The notes below the pieces were generated by a model. It was not told where the DNA came from. It saw only the letters and a list, made by a program, of their open reading frames with translations, and did not search any database. DNA of 5,670 bases from Desulfobacter sp. (GTDB taxonomy: Bacteria; Desulfobacterota; Desulfobacteria; Desulfobacterales; Desulfobacteraceae). The first letter of the stretch is position 1. Each line of letters starts with the position of its first letter. Positions 1 to 4,728 of the stretch are shown here, piece by piece. The stretch spans positions 1-5,670 of the forward strand of contig JAQYWJ010000145.1 in assembly GCA_030145005.1 (NCBI GenBank). Direction: 5' to 3'. The position numbers and the translations under genes are program-made.

Positions 1-98
1 AGCCCATCTCCCTTAAGCGGCTTGAGGCCAGGCCCGTGACCACCAAGTGCATCCGTTGTAAAGAGGCGGAAGAGCGGGAAGAGGCTCTTTCCCAATAG
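1..98 (+). CDS. DksA/TraR-family zinc-finger protein, C-terminal fragment
   Basis: The frame beginning at base 3 reads PISLKRLEARPVTTKCIRCK, then a short Glu/Arg-rich tail, and stops at TAG 96-98. The order 'I..KRLEARP.T..C..C' is the usual end of DksA/TraR proteins, and the CIRC pair would be the second half of their four-cysteine zinc finger. The first cysteine pair and the coiled-coil region lie before the window. Family members bind the RNA polymerase secondary channel and modulate transcription initiation, in DksA's case together with ppGpp. Only about 31 residues are visible, so DksA proper cannot be told from a shorter TraR-like paralogue. The Glu-rich tail (EAEEREEALSQ) is typical of short DksA-like proteins. 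No T-run terminator follows the stop, only a stem-loop at 143-164. Confidence 0.8.
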   Translation, partial: PISLKRLEARPVTTKCIRCKEAEEREEALSQ

Positions 99-142
99 AC
101 TTACCTCTTGCCGCAAAATTCCATAGAGTTTTAAAAAAGGAA

Positions 143-164
143 CTTAGGATTCTTAATCTCTAAG
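143..164. other. Stem-loop in the gap after the DksA-like gene
   Basis: CTTAGGATT (143-151), a three-base CTT loop, then AATC-T-CTAAG (155-164) form a nine-pair stem with one bulged T. No T-run follows on the plus strand. Read on the minus strand, the stem is followed by TTCC and six T, so it resembles a minus-strand intrinsic terminator more than a plus-strand one. It may still mark the 3' end of the upstream transcript. It overlaps the start of the receiver-like remnant. Confidence 0.35.
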
Positions 165-463
165 CCATGCCCAACAGATACTGCAGGACGGCCGCCATGA
201 GTTTGTCTTTGCTGATATCGAGTACCTCACCCAGGCAGCGAGCGGCAGGGAGCAGTTATAAGGCAGTTTTTCAGACCATTAGTCTGGTTTGTCCCAATAT
301 CAGCATCATTGTCATGGCCACGCCCGAACAGCTACCCGAAGCTGTCAAAATCCTCAATGACGGGACTGATTCCTATCTTACGTGCCTAGTTCTCCCTGAT
401 GATTACGGCCTTGTCCAGGCCGTGGCCTTCCTTTCAGTATTAGATGATCAGCGTCAATTATAA
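157..463 (+). pseudogene. Frameshifted remnant of a response-regulator receiver-like domain
   Basis: Two overlapping plus-strand frames join into one receiver-like sequence. The first (157-261) contains ILQDGRHEFVFADIEYL, like the central beta strand with the phospho-acceptor Asp (here within FADIEYL). It ends at TAA 259-261. The second frame takes over around 257 with YKAVFQ, then NISIIVMATPEQLPEAV, then DSYLT and LPDDYGLVQAV, and stops at TAA 461-463. This order (helix 3, beta-4 'IIVM', helix 4 'EAV', beta-5 'YLT..') fits receivers fused to sigma-54-type regulators. The first strand with its acidic pocket is missing, no output domain follows 463, and the two halves need a one-base shift between about 248 and 262. 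An ATG-started 98-residue frame runs from 167 to 463, but its first 30 residues do not look receiver-like and it has no clear ribosome-binding site. The call rests on pattern resemblance; a sequencing indel could explain the shift but not the missing ends. Confidence 0.5.
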
Positions 464-526
464 GGAGGGCAACTATCGGATCTTCGTGGTTCTGATACAA
501 AGGGGTGCCATCAAAAAACCCGACGT

Positions 527-554
527 TTGCCGGAATTTAATTATGTGGTAAGAT
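527..554 (+). promoter_or_regulatory. Weak sigma-70-type promoter candidate for the Mut7-C gene
   Basis: TTGCCG (527-532) and TAAGAT (549-554) are each four of six matches to the -35 and -10 consensus, with a 16-base spacer. Transcription would start near 561, leaving a leader of about 30 bases before the start codon at 590. The match is modest and could be chance. Confidence 0.3.
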
Positions 555-589
555 GAGTCGTTGCTGACAGCGTAAGGCCCGGAGGTGAA

Positions 590-1336
590 ATGCTGATCAT
601 AGAGTTTGAAAAATCATTTGAATTTTTTCTTTCCGGAAAAGTGAGCCATGGCCGGGTACTCTGTCCCTTGGACCGGAAGGCCGGCGTTAAAGATATTGTG
701 GAATCATATGGTGTGCCCCACACGGAAATCGGCAGCCTGGTGTTTGACCGCCGGCCCGTTGATTTTTCTTTTGTCTGCCTGACTGACGGCATACTGTCGG
801 TCGGCGCAATCCAGCCGCCTTTTGATGTCTGCTCACCGTCTTTTTTAAGGCCGCATCCAGCATGCGCCATTCGGTTTATTGCAGATGTGAATGTCATGCG
901 TCTGGGGCGCCTGATGATTCTGGCCGGTTTTGATGTCTGCTGTTCCTCTTCTTATGAGGATGCACAAATTGCCGATATCGCCGAGCAGGAAAGCCGTATT
1001 GTGCTGACCCGGGATACCCGGCTGCTCATGAGAAAAAAAATTACATTTGCCCGACGGATACGCTCTGAAGACCCTTATGCGCAGCTAATGGAAACCCTGT
1101 CTTTTTTCGGCCTTAAGGGTGCGTTGTCTTTTTTTACGCGCTGCACCCGGTGCAACACCCTGCTGCAGCCTGTGACCAAGGCAGCCGTGCTGCCGCTTCT
1201 TGAACCCAAGACCCGACGGTATTACAATAAATTTTTTCAATGCCCCCGGTGCGGTCAGGTGTACTGGCCGGGTTCTCATCGGGATCATATTCTGGAAAAA
1301 ATGAGAGCCGCCGGTCTGGTAACGGATATAATCTGA
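590..1336 (+). CDS. Mut7-C PIN-like RNase with N-terminal ubiquitin-like domain and zinc ribbon
   Basis: This 248-residue protein has three parts. Residues 1-80 resemble the beta-grasp ubiquitin-like domain often found in front of Mut7-C (VKDIVESYGVPHTEIG, then DGILSVGAIQPP). Residues about 95-172 match Mut7-C, a PIN-fold domain predicted to be an RNase. FIADVNVMRLGRLMILAGFD carries Asp99; Glu123/Asp124, Glu134 and the TRD motif (140-142) supply the other expected acidic positions. Residues 180-248 form a zinc ribbon with CTRC (185-188) and CPRC (218-221), ending in YWPGSHRDHILEKM. The name comes from the C-terminus of animal Mut-7; the bacterial function, substrate and role of the ubiquitin-like part are not established as far as I know. 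It is probably cytoplasmic. The start is well supported: GGAGGTGA at 581-588, nearly ideal against 16S rRNA, lies just before ATG 590. The protein looks full length and intact. Its neighbours give no functional clue. Confidence 0.88.
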   Translation: MLIIEFEKSFEFFLSGKVSHGRVLCPLDRKAGVKDIVESYGVPHTEIGSLVFDRRPVDFSFVCLTDGILSVGAIQPPFDVCSPSFLRPHPACAIRFIADVNVMRLGRLMILAGFDVCCSSSYEDAQIADIAEQESRIVLTRDTRLLMRKKITFARRIRSEDPYAQLMETLSFFGLKGALSFFTRCTRCNTLLQPVTKAAVLPLLEPKTRRYYNKFFQCPRCGQVYWPGSHRDHILEKMRAAGLVTDII

Positions 1337-1391
1337 TCGTCCTGGTGGTCCCCTGGTAATCTATGCTTTTCACTCATTTTTTTTGTCATTA

Positions 1392-1412
1392 TACGGCTAC
1401 ATTGAAGCCGTA
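1392..1412 (+). terminator. Stem-loop after the Mut7-C gene, weak terminator candidate
   Basis: TACGGCT (1392-1398) and AGCCGTA (1406-1412) form a perfect seven-pair stem with a seven-base loop, 56 bases after the Mut7-C stop. The bases that follow (ACATCTTATTCTC) are only mildly T-rich, so it is not a classical intrinsic terminator. It could be a Rho-dependent or 3'-stabilising hairpin. Confidence 0.3.
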
Positions 1413-1448
1413 ACATCTTATTCTCTGTAAAATGGTCTGAAGGTTGGA

Positions 1449-1547
1449 ACCCGGAAACAACCGACTGCCAATTCCGAATCTTTCCAGTTGACACGGGTTT
1501 AAACAAAACGTATGCATGCTTGAAAATTTAAAAATCGGTTTCCGGGT
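1449..1547. repeat. 10-bp inverted repeat flanking the fadL-type promoter candidate
   Basis: ACCCGGAAAC (1449-1458) recurs in perfect inverted form as GTTTCCGGGT (1538-1547), 79 bases away. The left arm lies upstream of the -35 candidate at 1488 and the right arm downstream of the expected transcription start, so one transcript from that promoter would not contain both arms. That suits paired DNA-binding half-sites better than an RNA hairpin. A chance 10-bp match at this distance is possible. Confidence 0.4.
1488..1516 (+). promoter_or_regulatory. Promoter candidate for the FadL-family gene
   Basis: A perfect TTGACA (1488-1493) is followed after 17 bases by TATGCA (1511-1516), which matches TATAAT only in its first three bases. 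Transcription would start near 1523, giving a leader of about 100 bases before ATG 1625. A TATAAA at 1555-1560 is a better -10 but has no partner -35 at normal spacing. A weak -10 with a strong -35 can mean activator dependence; that is inference. Confidence 0.4.
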
Positions 1548-1624
1548 ACAGGGGTATAAAACTGGGTAAACGCCCGTTGAATAAGCGTTGAGATCAATTG
1601 ACTACAGTAGGTAGAGAAAAAGAA

Positions 1625-2890
1625 ATGGTGAGAAAATGGTTTTTGATCGTATTGATTTTGGGAACGGCCGGTCCTGCGTCTGGCGGTGGTATTGACAACA
1701 AGCAGAACTTTTCATCGGCATATGCGGGCAGCCTCAGCCGCAATGCCGCAACAGACGGTGCGGATGCCGCCGCATACAACCCTGCCGGCCTGATGCAGCT
1801 CAAAAACGGGACCTACCTGGAAGTCGATATACTGCCCTTTACCTTCGATTATGACCATGAATTCAATGGGGAAACCCAAACCGCCAGTACCAACCTGATC
1901 GCCCCCATGGCCTTCGGGGTTCACAAACTGGACAAATGGGCCTTATGGGGGGCTTTTACCATTAACGGCGGCGGCGGGGAGACCGAATACGACAACGGCA
2001 ACATCATTACCCAAACCGTTGGAAACCTCATTAATGCAGATAAGTTCTCAAAAGCCGGCCTCCTGCCGGGGGGGACGCTTTCCCAGTCCTATGCCTACGC
2101 TGAAAGCTATGATTACACCTTCACCACAGGCGTATCGTACGATCTTCACCCTATGGTCTCCGTCGCCGCCGGGGTCAGGTACGTGAGAACCGACAAGGAA
2201 GTGGATCTCCACATAACTTACAGCGGCTCCTATATCCTGTCCAAATACGATCAGGAAGCGGACGGTTTCGGTGGGGTGATCGGCATCGACATTCACCCTT
2301 CGGATAAGCTCAACATCGGTATCCGGTATGAATCACAGGTCAACCTGGACTGGGACACTGAGACGGACGGATCAAACCAGCTCGGCCTGATCCTTCTCAA
2401 GGCCTTTGGCCGGGAGGACGGCCAAAGCTACGCCAGGGATCTTCCGGCCGTACTGGCGCTCGGCTTTGAATGGAAAATCCTTCCTAAACTCACGCTCAAG
2501 CCCTCATTTTCCCTTTACTTTGAAAAGGATGCGGATTGGGATACCCAAAATTACGCCGTGGACGGCAACTCCTTTGATCTGGCCCTGGCCCTTCAATACG
2601 ATGTCAACGCTGCCTGGTCCCTGACAGCGGGTTATCTTTATATTGACGTGGACATGAAACCTGAAAACTTCGGCATCATTGAGCAGATGAGTCCGCCTCT
2701 TGACTGCCATGCCTTTGCCGTCGGCGCAAGGTACAGGATGACGGAGAAAATCACCCTGACCCTGGGCCTTTCCGGGTATTTTTATGAGGATGCCACTGCC
2801 CCTGCTGCCCTTCTTACCCGAGGACGTCCCGAAGTAACCTACGGCAAGACCCTGTATCAGGGAGGTATCGGTATCCAGTATCGATTCTAA
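1625..2890 (+). CDS. FadL/OmpP1/TodX-family outer-membrane transport protein
   Basis: This 421-residue protein is of normal length for the FadL family, beta-barrel channels that carry long-chain fatty acids, aromatic hydrocarbons or other hydrophobic molecules across the outer membrane. Residues 1-21 are a signal peptide (basic MVRK, hydrophobic core WFLIVLILG, small residues near PASGG). Next comes the N-terminal hatch region with the family mark YNPAGL (51-56; N52-P53-A54), preceded by an Ala/Gly-rich stretch (residues 32-50). The rest alternates short strands rich in Tyr, Asp and Gly, and ends in GGIGIQYRF with the C-terminal Phe used in barrel assembly. I chose ATG 1625 because it puts basic residues directly before the hydrophobic core, with purine-rich AGGTAGAG upstream. 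A TTG at 1598 is in frame but would add nine residues to the signal peptide. The substrate cannot be told from sequence. It appears monocistronic, with long gaps on both sides, and seems more GC-rich than the last gene of the window. Confidence 0.9.
   Translation: MVRKWFLIVLILGTAGPASGGGIDNKQNFSSAYAGSLSRNAATDGADAAAYNPAGLMQLKNGTYLEVDILPFTFDYDHEFNGETQTASTNLIAPMAFGVHKLDKWALWGAFTINGGGGETEYDNGNIITQTVGNLINADKFSKAGLLPGGTLSQSYAYAESYDYTFTTGVSYDLHPMVSVAAGVRYVRTDKEVDLHITYSGSYILSKYDQEADGFGGVIGIDIHPSDKLNIGIRYESQVNLDWDTETDGSNQLGLILLKAFGREDGQSYARDLPAVLALGFEWKILPKLTLKPSFSLYFEKDADWDTQNYAVDGNSFDLALALQYDVNAAWSLTAGYLYIDVDMKPENFGIIEQMSPPLDCHAFAVGARYRMTEKITLTLGLSGYFYEDATAPAALLTRGRPEVTYGKTLYQGGIGIQYRF
2404..2427 (+). 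repeat. Perfect hairpin inside the FadL-family coding region
   Basis: CTTTGGCCG (2404-2412) pairs perfectly with CGGCCAAAG (2419-2427), leaving a six-base loop GGAGGA. The segment encodes part of an extracellular or loop stretch (FGREDGQS). In mRNA this would be a stable structure that could cause pausing or act as a processing site. It may simply reflect codon choice. Confidence 0.4.
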
Positions 2891-2963
2891 CCGGCCGGGA
2901 ATCCATAGAAGGCCGTTGTCCCGTAGGTAAAATTTATATTTCTATTATTTTTTCATGGTTTGG

Positions 2964-2993
2964 TTGACAGTAAGCAAGCTGTTGGCCTAATAT
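2964..2993 (+). promoter_or_regulatory. Promoter candidate upstream of the GAPDH gene
   Basis: A perfect TTGACA (2964-2969) precedes TAATAT (2988-2993, four of six matches) with an 18-base spacer. Transcription would begin near 3000 and give a structured leader of roughly 320 bases before the GAPDH start codon, unless a nearer promoter is used. I found no convincing closer one. Confidence 0.45.
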
Positions 2994-2998
2994 TATTT

Positions 2999-3014
2999 TG
3001 GATTTAAAAATCCA
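2999..3014. promoter_or_regulatory. Operator-like palindrome at the predicted transcription start
   Basis: TGGATTTAAAAATCCA has perfect seven-base arms around a two-base centre. It begins about five bases after the -10 candidate, a place where a bound repressor would block initiation. The two-base centre makes it a poor RNA hairpin, so a protein-binding site is more likely. No regulator can be named. Confidence 0.4.
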
Positions 3015-3020
3015 CGTTTC

Positions 3021-3106
3021 CAGCTGAGCAAGACAAGCTCTTTTTATTTTAATAAATAAGGCCCATGGCCAAAATAAAATCGCCCATATGCTTGTCTTTT
3101 AAGCTG
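3021..3106. repeat. Long interrupted inverted repeat (left part of a repeat-like element)
   Basis: Four pairs of arms nest around one centre: CAGCT (3021-3025) with AGCTG (3102-3106), AAGACAAGC (3030-3038) with GCTTGTCTT (3090-3098), TTTTATTTT (3042-3050) with AAAATAAAA (3071-3079), and GGCC (3060-3063) with GGCC (3067-3070). Together they can fold 86 bases into one hairpin of 27 pairs with unequal internal loops. It also contains a smaller terminator-like unit, GAGC-7-GCTC followed by TTTTTATTTT (3026-3050; arms at 3026-3029 and 3037-3040), though a four-pair stem is weak. Nested imperfect palindromes of this size between genes are typical of ERIC-like or MITE-like intergenic repeats, or of structured RNA leaders. 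Whether it recurs in the genome cannot be seen here. Confidence 0.5.
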
Positions 3107-3171
3107 CCCTCGGCGTTACGCCAAAGAACATCAGGAACAATCTGATTACATTGGCGTGCCTTGATGGCGAC
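3049..3171 (-). pseudogene. Coding-like minus-strand frame without a start, possible repeat-borne remnant
   Basis: The minus strand from 3171 to the stop at 3051-3049 is open for 40 codons. It begins VAIKARQCNQIVPDV and ends DKHMGDFILAMGLIY, which has a natural protein-like composition. It lacks an ATG, GTG or TTG near its beginning. An overlapping minus frame, ATG 3212 to stop 3099, reads MIRIELTTDAPDFK and onward for 37 residues. The two may be pieces of one decayed gene, or a conserved repeat may happen to be open in several frames. I do not recognise a family with certainty, and the frames coincide with strong palindromes, which constrain sequence for other reasons. Confidence 0.25.
3118..3157 (+). 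repeat. Nested stem-loop in the presumed GAPDH leader
   Basis: ACGCCAA (3118-3124) pairs with TTGGCGT (3151-3157). Inside, ATCAG (3130-3134) pairs with CTGAT (3142-3146) around a seven-base loop, with an internal loop of five and four bases between the stems. The 5' arm can instead pair with GGCGT just upstream (3112-3116, centre T), so two structures compete for bases 3118-3122. Confidence 0.5.
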
Positions 3172-3240
3172 TTAAAATCCGGCGCATCTGTGGTAAGTTC
3201 AATTCTGATCATTGGCCTAACTTTGTATCCATTTTTTTAT

Positions 3241-3289
3241 GACAGGTTGTGATTTACCATCACTTGTTTCTGTTACTGTCGCTCCTGTC
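3241..3289 (+). promoter_or_regulatory. Nested inverted repeats just upstream of the GAPDH start
   Basis: GACAGG (3241-3246) is inverted as CCTGTC (3284-3289). Inside it, GTGAT (3249-3253) and ATCAC (3259-3263) flank TTACC. The inner pair resembles a CRP/FNR-type site (GTGA..TCAC), but its spacing is one base longer than the CRP consensus. It could be an operator or a leader hairpin. It ends 32 bases before the start codon. Confidence 0.3.
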
Positions 3290-3321
3290 TTTGCACCCAA
3301 TATCCAACAAAAGGACGTATT

Positions 3322-4344
3322 ATGCTTAAAGTTGCTATTAATGGTTTTGGAAGAATAGGAAGGCTTTCTTTCCGGAAACTCTTTGGAGACGACCGGTTTG
3401 AAATTGTAGCGATTAACGATTTGACAGAACCTAAAATGCTGACACATCTTCTCAAGTATGACAGTGTTCAGGGCCGTTATTCAGACCATACAGTTGAGTG
3501 CGATGGAGAAGCTCTCATTATTGACGGCAAAAAAATCCCGGTTTACAAAGATGCCGATCCAAAAAATCTTCCCTGGGGCAGCCTTGGGGTGGACATTGTT
3601 CTTGAATGCACCGGATTTTTCTGCTCAAAGGCCAAAAGCCAGGCACATATCGATGCCGGTGCCAAAAGGGTTCTGGTTTCTGCCCCGGCAGGCAATGACC
3701 TGCCAACCATTGTTTATGGCGTAAATCATCATACACTTAAAGGTGATGAACTTGTGGTTTCCGGTGCTTCATGCACAACCAACTGCCTTGCACCCATGGC
3801 AAAGACATTGAATGAGTATCGTGAATTAAGAACCGGCTTTATGACAACAATCCATGCATACACAGGCGACCAGATGATCCTTGACGGCCCGCACCGCAAA
3901 GGTGATTTCCGCCGGGCAAGAGCCGGTGCAATCAACATCGTGCCCAATTCAACCGGTGCTGCAAAGGCCATTGGTCTTGTCATCCCCGAACTTGACGGCA
4001 AACTGATCGGTTCGGCACAGCGCGTTCCGGTTCCTTCGGGTTCCATCACCATTCTTGACGCAACCTTAAAGGATGAAACCGAAACCGTATCTGTTGAAGG
4101 TATTAATGAAGCCATGCAAAAAGCGGCGGATGAATCCTTTGGATATTCTGACGAGGAACTGGTGTCAAGCGATATAATCGGCATGAGCTTTGGTTCACTT
4201 TTTGATTCCACGCAAACACTTGCCCAGCGGTGCGGAACCAAAATTTATGAAGTCAGGGTGGTATCCTGGTATGACAATGAGATGGGCTATGTCTACCAGC
4301 TTATCAGAACACTGGCCCATATGGGCAACTTAATGTCTTCCTAA
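3322..4344 (+). CDS. gap: Glyceraldehyde-3-phosphate dehydrogenase, type I
   Basis: This 340-residue enzyme oxidises and phosphorylates glyceraldehyde 3-phosphate to 1,3-bisphosphoglycerate in glycolysis, or runs in reverse in gluconeogenesis, in the cytoplasm as a homotetramer. The Rossmann motif INGFGRIGR is at 6-14. AIND ends in Asp33, the residue that favours NAD over NADP. The active-site segment SGASCTTNCLAP (147-158) contains catalytic Cys151, and His178 follows in TTIHAYTGDQ. The S-loop PHRKGDFRRARAGAINIVP (190-208) is standard, Arg234 (SAQRVPVPSG) is the phosphate-binding arginine, and WYDNEMGYV (316-324) supplies the nicotinamide-contacting Asn319. Length and motifs are complete. 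ATG 3322 fits because AAGGA at 3311-3315 lies six bases upstream and the protein begins at the usual MLKVAINGFG. The gene stands alone, without pgk or tpi beside it. A long structured leader may control it. Confidence 0.97.
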   Translation: MLKVAINGFGRIGRLSFRKLFGDDRFEIVAINDLTEPKMLTHLLKYDSVQGRYSDHTVECDGEALIIDGKKIPVYKDADPKNLPWGSLGVDIVLECTGFFCSKAKSQAHIDAGAKRVLVSAPAGNDLPTIVYGVNHHTLKGDELVVSGASCTTNCLAPMAKTLNEYRELRTGFMTTIHAYTGDQMILDGPHRKGDFRRARAGAINIVPNSTGAAKAIGLVIPELDGKLIGSAQRVPVPSGSITILDATLKDETETVSVEGINEAMQKAADESFGYSDEELVSSDIIGMSFGSLFDSTQTLAQRCGTKIYEVRVVSWYDNEMGYVYQLIRTLAHMGNLMSS

Positions 4345-4424
4345 GTGGTGTTTAAACAGGCTCTAAGGACTTGGAAAAAATAGATGCGACATCTGCCGCA
4401 TTGCAGGAAACTTTGTAATCAATC

Positions 4425-4477
4425 AAAAAAAACGGTCTCTTTTTTAAGGACTTTGACTTCCTATAAAAAAGAGACCG
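4425..4477 (-). terminator. Strong intrinsic terminator-like hairpin oriented to the minus strand
   Basis: CGGTCTCTTTTTTA (4433-4446) pairs perfectly with TAAAAAAGAGACCG (4464-4477), and AGGA (4447-4450) with TCCT (4459-4462) extends it to 18 pairs with one bulged A and an eight-base loop. Eight A lie immediately before it (4425-4432), so a minus-strand transcript would end in the hairpin followed by eight U, the textbook form. On the plus strand the hairpin is followed by A, not T, so it is not a standard terminator for the GAPDH gene 88 bases upstream, though it may still protect that mRNA's 3' end. No sizeable minus-strand gene ends here. Confidence 0.6.
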
Positions 4478-4625
4478 AAAAAATGGAATGATACCCCTCT
4501 TGGGTTCCGGTTGGGCCATGGTCAGAATTAAGGGTCATGGAAACAAAGCCACAATATGGTTTGTCTTTTACCCGTCTTCTTCGTTGCATAATAAATAACA
4601 AAAAAAATGATCAGCGCGTTGCAAA

Positions 4626-4638
4626 ATCAAAGTTTGAT
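4626..4638. promoter_or_regulatory. Short perfect palindrome, operator-like
   Basis: ATCAAAGTTTGAT has six-base arms around a single central G. It lies about 50 bases upstream of the plus-strand promoter candidate at 4690, a possible activator position. It may be chance in AT-rich DNA. Confidence 0.3.
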
Positions 4639-4689
4639 ATAGTAAAGGCCACATGCTGTCAGTGAACAAATCACGACAAGATTAATAAA

Positions 4690-4718
4690 TTGACAGGGTC
4701 GCTGAGACGGGTTAATTT
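4690..4718 (+). promoter_or_regulatory. Promoter candidate for the membrane-protein gene
   Basis: A perfect TTGACA (4690-4695) is followed after 17 bases by TAATTT (4713-4718), a weak -10. TACAAT at 4722-4727 matches better but lacks a -35 at normal distance. Transcription would start near 4725 and give a leader of about 150 bases. Confidence 0.4.
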
Positions 4719-4728
4719 CTATACAATT

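Larger units (their letters stand above)
2891..3321. other. 431-bp gap between the FadL-family and GAPDH genes
   Basis: No plus-strand gene is visible. The gap holds a five-pair CGGCC/GGCCG stem right after the FadL-family stop (2892-2896 with 2911-2915, no T-run), a promoter candidate at 2964-2993, a palindrome at 2999-3014, nested inverted repeats over 3021-3157, coding-like minus-strand frames over 3049-3212, and a further inverted repeat at 3241-3289 in the presumed GAPDH leader. The nine-base sequence TTGGCCTAA occurs twice, at 2982-2990 and 3212-3220, and brackets the structured part. Confidence 0.7.

Noticed and set aside
444..551. 35-codon plus-strand frame after the receiver remnant (MISVNYKEGNYRIFVV...)
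   Set aside because: It is short, has no clear ribosome-binding site and no recognisable family. It could be a small protein, but nothing supports that beyond openness.
541..897. 118-codon minus-strand frame overlapping the start of the Mut7-C gene
   Set aside because: It overlaps a well-supported gene with an ideal ribosome-binding site and has Ser/Thr/Arg-rich, non-family sequence.
1598..1624. In-frame TTG start nine codons upstream for the FadL-family gene
   Set aside because: It would add mostly polar residues in front of a clean signal peptide and has no better ribosome-binding site than ATG 1625.
3065..3145. 26-codon plus-strand frame starting at ATG in the repeat-like element
   Set aside because: It has only a four-base AAGG upstream and its sequence is dictated by the palindromes.
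3030..3157. Integron attC site or CRISPR array
   Set aside because: The palindromes lack the conserved GTTRRRY/RYYYAAC ends of attC, and there are no regularly spaced identical repeats anywhere in the window.
3151..3168. Possible sigma-54 promoter (TTGGC ... TTGAT/GGC)
   Set aside because: The -24-like TTGGC has no TGC at the required distance; the nearest GC is two bases too far.
3729..4241. 170-codon open frame on the minus strand inside the GAPDH gene
   Set aside because: It lies wholly within an unmistakable gene on the other strand, has no domain-like sequence, and is the usual mirror frame of a coding region with biased third positions.
4425..4483. Plus-strand intrinsic terminator of the GAPDH gene
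   Set aside because: The hairpin is strong, but A rather than T follows it on the plus strand, so only the minus-strand orientation has the required U-tract.
4352..4519. 55-codon minus-strand frame crossing the strong hairpin
   Set aside because: No ribosome-binding site precedes its ATG, and much of the frame is the hairpin with its A/T runs, so openness is likely accidental.
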